In this document: in pieces, positions 46,021 to 56,869 of the stretch
Layout: every line of letters begins with the position of its first letter
Position numbering within the stretch: the stretch's first letter is position 1
Source of the DNA: Heterohyrax brucei
Lineage: Eukaryota; Chordata; Mammalia; Hyracoidea; Procaviidae
Length of the DNA stretch: 64,000 bases
Direction: 5' to 3'
Assembly (NCBI GenBank): GCA_028571685.1
Contig: CM053140.1
Location: 20,503,501-20,567,500, forward strand
Program-made: the position numbers and the translations under genes
The notes under the pieces: model-generated
The model's input: the letters and a program-made list of their open reading frames with translations, nothing else
Database searches by the model: none
Told to the model about the DNA's origin: nothing

Positions 46021-46618
46021 TGTGGTGGTCAGGATTATGTCAACTTGTCTACTACATATTTGGCTGCTGTATTAAGTGGCAGGGCGGGGTTTGTGGTGGC
46101 TCCCTGCCCCTCGGCTCTCATCTCGCGACCTTTTACTACGGCTCCTGGTCTCTGGTTCCAGCGTCTGGTTCCGGGACTTAACTAGCAGCTGTTGGACTCA
46201 TCAGTCCTTACAGTCGGCACTTGAGAGTCCTGCTCCCTGATCTGCCGATCCTGGGTTCACCAGCCTCTGCCCGCTCCTGCTCCCTGACCTGCCGACCCTG
46301 GGTTTGCCAGCCTCTGCTTGCTCCTGCTGCCTGACCTGCTGATCCTGGTTTTGCCAGCCTCTATCACTTGGTCTTGCCACCAACTTGGGATCCACTGACC
46401 TACACAATCGGTGATCTAGAACTCTGGTCTCTGACTTGCTGACTTTGGGTTCCTCAGCTTCCGTGGCCACGTGAGGCTTGTGCCAGAGCTTGGGACATTC
46501 AGCTTCTGTGATTACGTGAGCTGTTTCCTATATTTGTATCTATCTATCTATTATAAATCTTTCCTTGTACCTACACATGTTACTGGTTTTGCTTCCCTAG
46601 AAAACCCAGCCTAAGACA
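46021..46618 (+). repeat. ERVL (MLT2-like) solo LTR
   Basis: 598 bp, TGTGGTGGTCAGG to CCTAAGACA, with an exact 5-bp duplication ctgcc (46016-46020, 46619-46623). Internal near-repeats of 'tgctccctgacctgc' occur three times. The same family as 60792-61308. Confidence 0.88.
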
Positions 46619-47559
46619 CTGCCCTTACCCATAAATTATAACAAAGGTCCACTCTTTGGACAGGAATGAATTGGATTTGGCAATGCAGAGTGACCATATA
46701 TTGGATGCACTTTATGGTTCTATACATCTATAGGATATCATCCTGCTGACCTCTGGCTGGAGGAAGGAGAGTGGGTGGAGAGGAGCGGAAATGAGGCTGT
46801 TGGAAGGATGAGACATGTATGGAGCATAGAGGAATAGTGTGCTGTCACCGGAAAGGGAGAGCAGTGGAAGCTGCATATAGGTGGGCATGTAAATTTATAC
46901 AGGAATGTACATTTTCACTCAGTCATGTTAAATAAAAAAGAAAAAAAAATACATACCTTAATATGAAAATATTACTAAAAATGCTAGCCATCTTCTGAGC
47001 CTTCAGTGAGTTATAATCCTTTTGCTGTCAGAGGGTGTCTCACCTTGATGTTGATGGCTGCTGACTGATCAGGGTGGTGCTTGCTGAAGGCTGGGGTGGC
47101 TGTGGCAGTTTCTGTAGATAACAGTGAAGTTTGCTGCATTGACTGACTCTTCATGAAAGATTTCTCTGTAGCATATGATGCTATTTGACAGCATAATACT
47201 CACAGTAGGAGTTTCAAATTTGTAGCCAATCCTATCAAACTGTGTGGTAAGCGGGACGTGATGGCCCAAGATGGCGCCCAGGGCCAGAACAGCACCCCAA
47301 CCACACCCTTGTTTACCAGACCTAGGGCTTTCATGGCGCATGCCTGTGGGCAGTGGCTTCCCGCTAGCTTATCGTGGGCTGCCATCTTGGGAGAGCGTGG
47401 CACATGAGGATTGGAGGAATCTAGGGTATAAATTGAGCAAGCACCAGGAAAGAAGGAGAAGAATAATAAGAGAGAAGAATAAAGTCAGCAACCAGCAAGG
47501 CGGCTCGCATCCGTGTGTCCTGTCTTCTTTCCGCCGGCAGACAGTTAGGCAGCGACAAG

Positions 47560-47577
47560 TGGTGGCCCGTACGGGGA
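47560..47577 (+). other. tRNA-Ile primer-binding site
   Basis: TGGTGGCCCGTACGGGGA lies two bases after the first LTR and is, as far as I can recall the tRNA, a full 18-base complement of the tRNA-Ile(AAU) 3' end including CCA. Confidence 0.85.
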
Positions 47578-47606
47578 CCCACTCTTCAATCAAGGAGCCC
47601 GAAGAG

Positions 47607-47798
47607 GTGAAACGCTAGCGTAAGTAGGACCCCAGAAGTAGGGGCGAAGGGAAAGTGAAACACTAGCATAAGTAGAACCCCGGAAGTAGGGGCGAAGGGA
47701 AAGTGAAACGCTAGCGTAAGTAGGACCCCGGAAGTAGGGGCGAAGGGAAAGTGAAACGCTAGCGTAAGTAGGACCCCGGGAGTAGGGGCGAAGGGAAA
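47607..47798 (+). repeat. 48-bp tandem repeat, four copies, in the proviral leader
   Basis: Units start at 47607, 47655, 47703 and 47751 and are 94-98% alike by eye. Each begins gtgaaacgctagcg. Three carry GCGTAAGTAG, which contains the splice-donor consensus GTAAGT; the second has GCATAAGTAG, losing the GT through an apparent CpG transition. Confidence 0.95.
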
Positions 47799-47845
47799 GT
47801 TATTTTATTGCAGCGATTAGGAGGCCGTGTGAAACTCAGAGGCGA

Positions 47846-48560
47846 TGGGGAACCGGCCTTCCTCTCGGCACTTACTTGATGCCTTAAAGTGCGTATTGAT
47901 GCCGCTGCTGATCACCTCACTAGAGCCACTCTCATCCTTAATGCCACTGAACAAGCTGAAGCTTTTCACAAACGTTTTCATGTGAATGCTCACACCCTCT
48001 CCTCGCGCTTCCATATATCGTGGGAAGCCGCTCGGGCCATAGTAAAACAATGCGCCTCCTGTGCACGCTACCAACCCCAGCCACACATAGGTGTGACCTA
48101 TTGCAGGACCAAGTGGATGTGCTATTCCAGCTGGCACAGCTGGGTTGTGAGCAAAGGCTTCCTGGATTGTGTGTCACCTCCGTACAGTTCAGCAACGTCT
48201 CTAGAGCTGTTAACCTCTCTCGGTCTCTTTCTTTAGAACTACAGGGCAACTGGTCTGCTAATTTAGAGCAGACTCTGGAACAGCTAAGACTCTCCATCGT
48301 TGCGATCAACTCCATGCGAGTCGATACTCACACTCCCAGTGGACTGCTGAAATTTATGAGCTCAGCGTTTTCCACCATCAAGGAATGGACGGGACTTGGG
48401 GTACTCAGTGTAGCTTTCCTCTGTGCCATTTTTGCCATATGTCTTATTGGCCGGCGCGCCTCCCGACAGCGATGACAGGAACAGGCCCTGATTATACAGG
48501 CCATTGCAGCCGTGCAAGATGAACAGCCCTCGGCAAGCGTCTGGCTCAGCATGTTAGAAG
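47846..48560 (+). pseudogene. Proviral interior: Gag start, integrase zinc domain, Env transmembrane end
   Basis: At 47846 MGNRPSSRHLLDALK is a betaretrovirus-type myristoylated Gag start of about 15 codons. It runs straight into integrase N-terminal sequence in a different frame (47920-48090): an HHCC zinc site is visible as FHKRFH followed by CASC. From about 48105 another frame gives an Env transmembrane C-terminal half: a helical segment with NVSRAVNLSRSLSLELQGNW, then a membrane span (LSVAFLCAIFAICLIG) ending about 48450, then a cytoplasmic tail after a TGA at 48474. The deletions appear to have joined distant parts; nothing complete is encoded. Confidence 0.8.
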
Positions 48561-48705
48561 GGTAGCCAAAGACGGGCAACCTCTTCTGGGGGTGCTACCA
48601 ACCTAAGACAGGGGCCTCACCAAGCTGTGAGGTATCCCCATGACGGGTCAGGAGCATCCTAGCCGAAGAGGACCCAAGACAGGCACCTTCTCGGTTTATG
48701 TAAAC

Positions 48706-48719
48706 AAAAAAGGAGGAGA
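48706..48719 (+). other. Polypurine tract
   Basis: AAAAAAGGAGGAGA immediately precedes the second LTR, the normal position of the plus-strand primer. Confidence 0.85.
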
Positions 48720-49904
48720 TGTGGTAAGCGGGACGTGATGGCCCAAGATGGCGCCCAGGGCCAGAACAGCACCCCAACCACACCCTTGTTTACCAGACCT
48801 AGGGCTTTCATGGCGCATGCCTGTGGGCAGTGGCTTCCCGCTAGCCTATCGTGGGCCTCCATCTTGGGAGAGCGTGGCACATGAGGATTGGAGGAATCTA
48901 GGGTATAAATTGAGCAAGCACCAGGAAAGGAGAATAATAATAATAAAGTAAGCAACCTGCAAGGCGGCTCGCATCCGTGTGTCCTGTCTTCTTTCCGCGG
49001 GCGGACAGTTAGGCAGCGACAAAACTGTGTTGCTGCCTTATCAGCTAAGTTTATATAATATTCTAAATTAAATCCTTTGTTGTCATTTCAGCAATGTTCA
49101 CAGAATTTTCACCAGGAGTAAATTCCATCTCAAGGAACCACTGTCTTTCCTCATCCCTAAGATAGAACTCATCATCTGTTAAAATTTTATCATGAGATTG
49201 CAGCAATTTGGACATATTTTCAGGTGCCACTGCTGGTTCACTTGCTATTTCTGCCACATGTTCAGTTACTTCCTCCACTGAAGTCACAAACCCTTCCAGA
49301 AGAGTTGGAATCAACTTCCAAACTCTAGTTAATGTTGATATTCTTACCTTCTTCCACAAATCATAAATTTTCTCAGTGGCATCTCGAATGGTGAATCTTT
49401 TCTGGAACATTTTACTTTACTTTGTCCAGATCCATCAGAGGAATTGCTATCTATGGCAGCTACAGCCTTACAAAATGTATTTCTTAAATAGTAGGACTCG
49501 GAAGTCAAAATTACTCCTTAATTCAGGGACTGCAGAATGGGTGTTGTGTTAACAATCATGAAAACAACATTAATCTACTTGAAGATCTTCATTAGAGCTC
49601 TTGGGTGACCAGTTGCTTTAAGTCAAGGCCAATGAGCAATAATATTTTGAAAGGAATCTGTGAGCAGTAGGTCTAACAGTGGGCTTAAAATATTCAGTAA
49701 ACTATGTTGTAAACAGATGTGCTGTCATCCAGGATTTGTTGTTCCATTTATGAAACACAGGCAGAGTAGATTCAGCATAATTTTTAAGGGCCCTGGGATT
49801 TTCAGAATGAGAAGTGAGCACTGGCCTCAAAGTCACTAGCTGCGTTAGCTCCTACCAACAGAATCAGTCTGTCGTCTGCAGTTTTGAAGCTGGGTAATGT
49901 TGTG

Positions 49905-50317
49905 ATTTTCCTGTGCTGTATGTTAAAGGATTAGGGTGGGACTGTAAATCTCTTCATAAGATCATCCCCCTACTCCATTGTAAAGGGAGTTTCCCTGGAG
50001 TATGGCTTGCACCACCCTTAATCCTTTCATCCAGCAAGAGGTAAAAGGAAGCAGAGAATTGGGAACCTTGCACCATCAAGAAAGCAGCACCAGAACAGCA
50101 CATCCTTCAGACCTGAGGTTCCTGTGCCATGCTTTCTGGACAAAGACTGATGCAATATTGGACTTTCCCCCAGAGCCAACAAGGGAAAAGCCTTCCCCTG
50201 GAGCAGACATCCTGAATTTGGACTTGTAGCCTACCAGAATTTGTGAATAAACCTTTCTTTGTTAAAGCCATCCACTCTAGGATATTTCCATTAGAGCAGC
50301 CCAAATGGTTAAAACGG
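49905..50317 (+). repeat. MaLR-type LTR in Tigger1
   Basis: 'aaaggattagggtgggactgtaaat', 'gagtttccctggagtatggcttgc', 'aataaacctttctttgttaaagcc', ending 'agagcagcccaaatggttaaaac'. Tigger1 resumes at about 50318 ('gccaccttcgtcagttagctagatcttctgg'). Confidence 0.8.
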
Positions 50318-50400
50318 TCAAGCCACCTTCGTCAGTTAGCTAGATCTTCTGGATAACACGCTGCAGCTTCAGCATCAGCTCTTGTAGCTTCCACATCAGC

Positions 50401-50918
50401 CTACATTGACTCGGGACCAGAAGAACCGGATGGTGCCCGACCACCACCAGTGATAGCTGCGATGGAGCTCACTAAGTTGAGTCTCACTGGCAACACAAGA
50501 ATAAAAAGGAGTGCATCCTGAGATCCCCACTAAAAGACCTCAATTGATGGTCCAGTGGTTTCAGGGTTCCCCTGGGAGCATGGCCCCGGCCCTGATGCTG
50601 CCCTTGACCATAAATCATAACGAAGGTCCACGCTTTGGACAGGAATGGATTGGACTTGGATGCACTTTATGGTTCTATACTTCTATAGGATGTCATCCTG
50701 TTGACCTCTGGCTGGAGGAAGGAGAGTGGATGGAGAGGAGGGAAAAAAGAGACTGTTGGGAGAACGAGACATGTATGGAGCAGAGAGGAATAGTGTGCTG
50801 TCACCACACAGGGAGAGCAGTGGAAGCTGCATATAGGTGGGTATGTAAAACAGGAACATACATTTTCACTCAGTTATATTAAATAAAAAATTTTAAAAAA
50901 TAATAATAATAATAGCCA
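50401..50918 (+). mobile_element. L1 3' UTR insertion
   Basis: 5'-truncated copy of the same L1 3' UTR as 45419-45918, ending with an A-rich tail and (aat)n at 50900-50918. Confidence 0.87.
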
Positions 50919-51654
50919 AACTCATCCTACTGGTTTCAGAACAATGTAGTTTTGTGGATGAAGACCAAGCTCATGAGATTTACAATGGTTCTGTTTTCAT
51001 AACTAAATATTTTAAATATTCTACCTTTCTTTTTAAGGGGAAAAAAAAGGGCTGAACAGAGATTCGCTGAGAAGAACACATTCACAATAAACTTGGTTTC
51101 TTTATCTTTGAAATGTAGTTCATTGGTGAGTAACAGGGAGCATTTCATGGGAGTTCCAGGGAGGTACTGTATTGATTTCAGAAATCATCAAATCCATGAC
51201 ACCATTATATGCTCGGTGTCTGAACGTAGGAGAATCAGAAGGGCCCTGAGAAGGTGATGGAAGAACTACACAGCTACAACTGTAGGTGTTAGTTAATAAG
51301 GAATAGATGTAGATGAAGCTCTAGGCAGGTTAGCAGACATTTTGAAGAGACAGTCATTGACTTCAGAAACACAAGAGCACTTGCTGTATATCAAATGTTA
51401 AATCGATCCACCACCTCTAATTTTGTAGCTGTATGTTTCAGTACAGCATTTCTGGCTGGTTCCTTTCAAATCTATAGGATCTCCTGTGACTGTTTCCAGT
51501 TTCTGCTTTGTATCTTCATGACCACAGTAAGCATAAATGTTTTATATCTATGTGTCTGTTTCTACTGTCTATGCTTGTTCATTTCCTGGATGTCTGATAA
51601 ATTCTTAATCTGTAGTAGACACTATATTAATTAGGTTTTCTTATTTTTTTGACA
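50919..51654. other. No gene recognised
   Basis: AT-rich DNA without recognisable repeat or coding signature. The frame at 51395-51634 has hydrophobic stretches but no known domain or splice context. Confidence 0.5.
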
Positions 51655-52852
51655 TACAGTAAATAGAGTACCATCCATTGCTCACATGCAAGTTCAAGTT
51701 TAAGCTGAAGAAAATCAAAGCAAGTCTATGACAGCCAAAGTACAACTTTGAATCTATTCCAGCTTAGAGATCATGTCAAGAATAGATTTGATGTGTTGAA
51801 CATTAATGACCAAAGACCAAACAGGCAATGACATCCAGGACATCATACATAAAGAAGTCATTAGAAAAGACCAAAGTGGTTGTCAGAAGATCCTCTGAAA
51901 CTTGCTCTTGAGTGTAGAGCTGTGAAAGTGAAAGATTTCGAAGGGCAGCTGGAATAGACACAGTGTTACGGTGACATGTGCAGAGACCTGGAGTTTGAAA
52001 GCCAAAAGGGAAGAACACACTTAGCACTTCTCAAGCTGAAAAAACTGAAGAAAAAATTCAAGCTTCAAGGTACAATATTCAAAGATGTCATGGGAAAAGT
52101 ATTAAACAATACAGGAAACATCAAAAGAAGACAGAAGAAATCCACAGTCAGTGTACAAAAAAGAATTGGTCAATATCCAATCATTTCAGGAGGTAGTATA
52201 CAATCAAGAATAAATGATACTGAAGGGAAAAAAGAGTCTAAGCTGCAATGAAGACATTGGTAAAAAAAAACAAAAAAAAACAAGACTTCATGAATTGGTG
52301 GAAAACCAACTGAGGTGTTTCAACAAACGGTTGCAAGGCTGCAGGTATTCACTCATTTATGCCAAGAAATTTGGAAGACAACTACCTGGGCAACCAACTG
52401 GAATAAATTCATATTTGTGCCCATTCCAAAGAAAGGTGAACCAATGGAATACAGATTATCAAGCAATATAACATGCAAGTACAATTTTGCTGAAAATAAT
52501 TCTGAAATATTTGCAGAGTACATTGACAGGGAACTACCAGAAATTCAAGCCTGATTCAGAAGTTATGTGGAAAAGGAGTATCATTGCTGATGTCAGATAG
52601 ATCTTGGCTGAAAGCAGAGACTACCAAAGAGATGTTTATCTATATTTTATAGACTTCACAATGGCATTCAACCACATGGATCATAACAAATTATGAATAA
52701 CATTTTGAAGAATGGGAATCACGTAACACTTAATTGTGCTCATGGAAACCTGTACATAAACCAAGAGGCAATGGTTAGAACAGATCCAGGGAATACCGTA
52801 TGGTTTAAAGTCAGGAAAGGTGTACGTCAAGTTTGTATCTTTTCACCACCAC

Positions 52853-53012
52853 CAGGCACTCCTTGGAAACACTATCGGGCAGTTCTACTTCGACCTATAG
52901 GGTTGCTATGAGTCAGAATCAACTCAACAGCAACAGGTTTGTTTTTTCTATTCTGACCTACAGGGTTGCTATAAGTCGGAATCAATTCAACAGCAACAGC
53001 TTTGTTTTTTCA
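52853..53012 (+). repeat. AfroSINE 3' portion with tandem duplication
   Basis: 'ccaggcactccttggaaacactatcgggcag' is followed by two successive copies of the SINE 3' end ('gacctatagggttgctatgagtcagaatcaactcaacagc' and 'gacctacagggttgctataagtcggaatcaattcaacagc'), each with a 'tttgttttttc' tail. Confidence 0.83.
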
Positions 53013-53559
53013 TTTTTATTTAATCTGTACGATGATACAATGACCAGACAATCCAAGAAGCTGAACTATATGAAGAAAAACATGGCATCAGGATTTTAAG
53101 ACTCATTAACAACATGTAATAATAGCAAGATATCACAACTTTGCTTGGTGAAAGCAACGAGGACCTGAGGCACTTACTAATGAAGATTAAAAACTACAGC
53201 CTTCAGTATGGATTACACTTCAATATAAAGAAAACAAAAATCCTTACAACTGTACCAACAAGCAACATCATGATAAATGGAGAAAATATTGAAGTTGTCA
53301 AGGATTTCATTTTACTTGGATCCACGATCAATGCCCATGGAAGAAATAGTCAAGAATTCAAAAGATGCATTGCATTAGGCAAATCTGCTGCAAAAGACCT
53401 CTTTAAAGTGTTGAAAAGTAAAGATATCATTTTGAGATATAAAGTGTGACTGATCAAGTCATGGCATTTTCCTTCACCTCATATGCATAGGAAATGAATA
53501 AGGAAGACCAAAGAAGTTTTTTTCCTTCTTTTTTTAACGGTGCCAAAAATAAATAATGA

Positions 53560-53712
53560 AATTTCCACCGAGTCAATTCCAACTCATAGTGACCCCACAG
53601 AACAGAGTAGAACTGCCCCATAGAGTTTCCAAGGACTGCCTGATGGATTCAAACTGCCAATCTTTTGGTTTGTACTTGTAGCACTTAACTATTACACCAC
53701 CAGGGTTTCTGA
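53560..53712 (-). repeat. AfroSINE, antisense
   Basis: 'accgagtcaattccaactcatagtgacc', 'actgccccatagagtttccaagg', 'tattacaccaccagggtttc'. Confidence 0.9.
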
Positions 53713-53745
53713 GAATATTGAACATACTACAGACTGCCAAAAGAA

Positions 53746-53904
53746 CAGAAACCCTGGTGGCATAGTGGTTAATTGGTATGGCTGCTAACCAAAAGGTCAG
53801 CAGTTCAAATCCAGCAGGTACTCCTTGGAAACTATATGGGGCAGTCCTACTCTGTCCTACAGGGTCACTATGAGTCAGAATTGATGGCAATGTACATGGT
53901 TTGA
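53746..53904 (+). repeat. AfroSINE, sense, 10-bp target duplication
   Basis: Flanked by gccaaaagaa at 53736-53745 and 53905-53914. Head 'cagaaaccctggtggcatagtgg', box B 'cagttcaaatcc'. Confidence 0.93.
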
Positions 53905-54055
53905 GCCAAAAGAATAAATAAATGTATCTCAGAAGAAGTATACACAACCAGAATGCTCCTTGGACACCAAAGTGGCAAGACACTGTCTATATACTTCGGA
54001 CATGTTATCAGGAGACACCAGTCTCTGGAGGACATCATGCTTGGTAAAGGGTCAG

Positions 54056-54557
54056 AATTTTAGTCAGCTAGGGCTGCTCTAACAGAAATACCACAGAGTG
54101 GATGGCTTTAACAAAGAAAGATTTATTCTTACACAGTCCGGTAGGTTGCAAGTCCATATTCAGGGTGTCCGCTCCAGGGGAAGGCTTTCCCCTTGTCGGC
54201 TCTGGAGGAAAGTCCGGTATTGCATCAGTCTTTGTCCAGGGAGCGTCCTGACGCAAGAACCTCTGGTCTGAAGGACGCGCTTTGCTCCCGGTGCTGCTTG
54301 CTTGATGGTAGCGAGGTTCTCAAATTGTCCTTGGTTCTTTTTCCTTTTATTCCTTGCAGGCTAAAAGCATTAAGGGTGGGGCAAGCCATACTCCAGGGAA
54401 ACTCCCCCCCACAGCAGGAATTTACAGCCCCACCCTAATCCTTTAACCTACAGGTTAGCAAAACCACACAATGGAGGACAGTCCCAAGATACTGGGAACC
54501 ATATCCCAGCCACGTGGCTGCACACATTTTTGGGGGGACACAATTCCAACCATGACA
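54056..54557 (-). repeat. MaLR-type solo LTR, antisense, 5-bp target duplication
   Basis: Flanked by gtcag at 54051-54055 and 54558-54562. Ends with 'ccaaccatgaca'; the other terminus has aa in place of the expected tg. Very similar to 62706-63206 in reverse. Confidence 0.9.
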
Positions 54558-54724
54558 GTCAGCAAAAAAGAATACCCTTGACAAGATGGATTGACACGCG
54601 ACTGCAACAACGGGCTCAAGCATGACAACTGTGAGGATGGTGCAGGACCGGGCAGTGTTTTGTTCTGTTGTACACAGGGTCACTATGAGTCACTACTGAC
54701 CCTGGGCCCCTAACAGCAGCAACA

Positions 54725-54838
54725 ACAAGAATCTTTACAGAAACAGACTGTCCCTTCTGCACAGCGACTGCTAGACTTGAACTGCCAACGCTTTGGTTAG
54801 CAGTGAAGCTGTTAACTGCCACACCACAGACACTCCTT
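54725..54838 (-). repeat. AfroSINE-like fragment, antisense
   Basis: 'gcgactgctagacttgaactgccaacgctttggttagcagtgaagctgttaactgccacacca' is the tRNA-derived head in reverse. The tail is diverged. Confidence 0.65.
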
Positions 54839-54839
54839 C

Positions 54840-56869
54840 AGACAGATGTATATATATAAATTTGTAAGATGTAAAGAAATCTACCCAAGTTTATGTGTTT
54901 CAAAGAGAAGACTTAAAATTGAAAGAAATGGATTCTCTACATCTTGAAAACACAAGTTTTTCCTTTTAAAACATTAATGGCATTTGGTTTCTAAGACTTA
55001 TCTGGAGATTAATTGAAGGAGAAATAGACAAGATTTTTGATAAAAGAAGAGTGTGTCTAATAAAAATGTATGATAGTGACCCCACTGCTCTTCGCCCTGG
55101 CCAGCAGCAAGGCAATGGGTTCTTCCTCAGGTACCAGTGGAGGTCTGTGTTGGGGGGATGTTGGATGTTGTTGCCTGGTGTTTTGCTGTCCTCTGGCTGC
55201 TAAGTTCTCCCAGGTCCTCTTCCTGGTGATCTCCTGCCACTGCTCATGTCAACATTGTTACACCTAGCTAGTGTCCCTCCTCAGGAGTGCACACTCTGCC
55301 CCTCCTGCCCTCTGCCTGTGAGTGCCCCAGGCCAGTCTGCATCACTATCTGGCTGTGTATTCCTGAGTTTCCCAGGACTCAAATCTATGCTGTGCTCCTG
55401 CTCTCCTCTCTCTCAGGTCTGCCTACTGCCTGCATGTGCTCTGCCCACCTAGTCGCTCCTTCCAGGTCTGCCTCTGTCCGAGTCCTCTGTCTTGTTCCCA
55501 CCCTGGGTTTTTGGCAACTGTGAGTAAGGCTGCTGCCACCTGTGGCTCTTTCAAAATGGTCACATTCAGCTGGGCAGCAAGCAGGGTGTCAACAGTCCAA
55601 GAATCTGCCTTTCTGTGGTCTCTGCTTCTAAGATCACTAGTTTTGTCACTTTTACCTGTTTTTTGTCATTGTTGCAGGACTCGTGAGGGTGCTGTTTGTG
55701 CCAACATCTTGCCTCCAATCCCCCAACTCCTCTTTTGCACACTGCAGATTCTAGAACTGGAGGATGAAGAAAAGGAAGGCTCATTTTTGGCAAAGCATTT
55801 CATGTTACACATTCCTCCAGATCCAGTAATGTGGTGGGTGTATCTGGGGTAAGTGCAATTCACATATTTTAGCTGATATGACAATATTTTGCCTACACAC
55901 ACAGGTAGGGTATTCAGTTTTTCTAATAAGAAAGTCTACTTTGGAAATAAAATCCTTTGCAGACAGTGACTTACAGTAGAATTCAGCAAACTTTTTTGTA
56001 AGGGTTAGCTAGTAAACACTGTAGGTTTTGCAGGCTGTATCACACCTGTGAAAAGACTTAAGACAGCCCCTGTAGCTTGAGAGCAGCTGCAGACGGTGAG
56101 TACGTGAATGGTCATGACCATGTTCCAGTTAACGAGGTGATTACAAAAGCAGCTGTTGTAGACACTGGGCCTGAGTCTGTGTAGTGTGTTGACTCCTGAC
56201 TCAGAGAGTAGTTTCAGGTATAAGGTGCAGGCAAGTGATAGAGGACACTGTAAAATTAATAGAAAATATCATATGCAGCTTCCTTTCTACTAGGAGGACT
56301 CACCTGCTAGAAGTTCCAGGATGATTACGTCCATCACTCAGGCTCTGCCCTGTGTCCCTGGCCAAAGCTGATGTAACTGTCAGAGCCTTCGTCATCCTGA
56401 CTCTCCCCTATGCCAACACTCCTCATCTAAAAAAAAAAAAAAAATTTGCCTTCAAATCAACTCAGACTCCTGGCAGGCACTGAGTTTCTTCTGGAAGGAT
56501 GGAAAATTTGAGCACAGATATTGCTGATGGTTGTACAACATGATGCATGTATTTCATGTTACTAAATTGTATACCTGAAGAATGTTCAATTGGCCAATTA
56601 TATATACATATATATATATACACATATATATACATACACACACATACATATCTATATATACAAAAAATTCAGGATAGGACAAATTGTTCTTTTTTAAAAT
56701 ATCTATTTCATGTATTTTACCATTCTTATTGTCTTTTATATTTGGAAAAGGAAATACATCTACTCACTCCTTGGCGATCTCAATTATCCAAAAATTGCTT
56801 TTACATCAGTAGTCAAAAACCCAGCGGAAGGAGCTTTTAGAGCTCTAGATCCAACTCGCCCCTGAGGTG
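54840..56869. other. Mostly unassigned DNA with a hAT-like fragment and a TA microsatellite
   Basis: 55975-56215 follows the order of a short hAT-Charlie-type non-autonomous element ('cagcaaacttttttgtaagggttagctagtaaac', 'ttttgcaggctgtatca'). 56430-56444 is an A-run and 56598-56660 is a (TA)n/(CA)n microsatellite. The pyrimidine-rich stretch 55080-55850 has open frames (for example 55436-55852) without recognisable domains; I do not call a gene there. Confidence 0.5.

Larger units (their letters stand above)
44724..46940 (+). mobile_element. L1 3' end inserted in Tigger1, with an L1 and an LTR inside it
   Basis: The 19-bp target duplication aaaaaaaaatacatacctt is at 44705-44723 and 46941-46959. 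The L1 itself is 44724-44806, 45919-46020 and 46619-46940, all 3' untranslated sequence. A second L1 (44807-45918) and an ERVL-type LTR (46021-46618) are nested in it. Confidence 0.88.
47243..49021 (+). mobile_element. Small betaretrovirus-like (class II) provirus, internally deleted
   Basis: Paired LTRs (47243-47557 and 48720-49021) with an exact 6-bp target duplication aaactg (47237-47242, 49022-49027). The LTRs differ by only a handful of substitutions plus a short purine-rich indel, so the insertion is comparatively recent. Each LTR has 'gtataaa' (TATA), AATAAA and TGT...ACA ends. Inside are a tRNA-Ile primer site, a leader with four 48-bp repeats, the first codons of Gag, an integrase zinc domain, an Env transmembrane end and a polypurine tract. 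Protease, RT, most of integrase and most of env are gone, so it is non-autonomous. Confidence 0.9.
44548..50400 (-). mobile_element. Tigger1 (pogo-type) DNA transposon, antisense, cut by later insertions
   Basis: The terminal repeat begins CAGGTATACATTGGAG at 44548 after a TA target. Tigger1 sequence occupies 44548-44723, 46960-47242, 49022-49900 and about 50318-50400. The minus-strand frame at 49063-49410 is part of the transposase C-terminal region (EEVTEHVAEIA, FLEMEFTPGE). The far end is missing. Interruptions: L1s (44724-46940), a small betaretroviral provirus (47243-49021) and a MaLR-type LTR (about 49905-50317). A Tigger of this age cannot move. Confidence 0.88.
51655..54720 (+). mobile_element. 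RTE LINE, sense, with SINE and LTR insertions
   Basis: Runs from upstream of the RT region (51655) to the 3' end (about 54720). RT-derived stretches are recognisable at 52010-52580 (for example 'gctgaaaaaactgaagaaaaaattcaagcttcaa') and 53140-53450 (frame NYSLQYGLHFNIKKTKIL, then GSTINAHGRNSQEFKRCIALGKSAAKDLFKVLKSKDI). All frames are broken. It is interrupted by AfroSINEs (about 52853-53012, 53560-53712, 53746-53904) and an LTR (54056-54557). Confidence 0.87.

Noticed and set aside
47607..47798. CRISPR array
   Set aside because: The 48-bp units are directly adjacent with no unique spacers, in a retroviral leader of a vertebrate genome.
55436..55852. 138-codon plus-strand frame
   Set aside because: No domain, no splice or promoter context, and a low-complexity pyrimidine-rich background.
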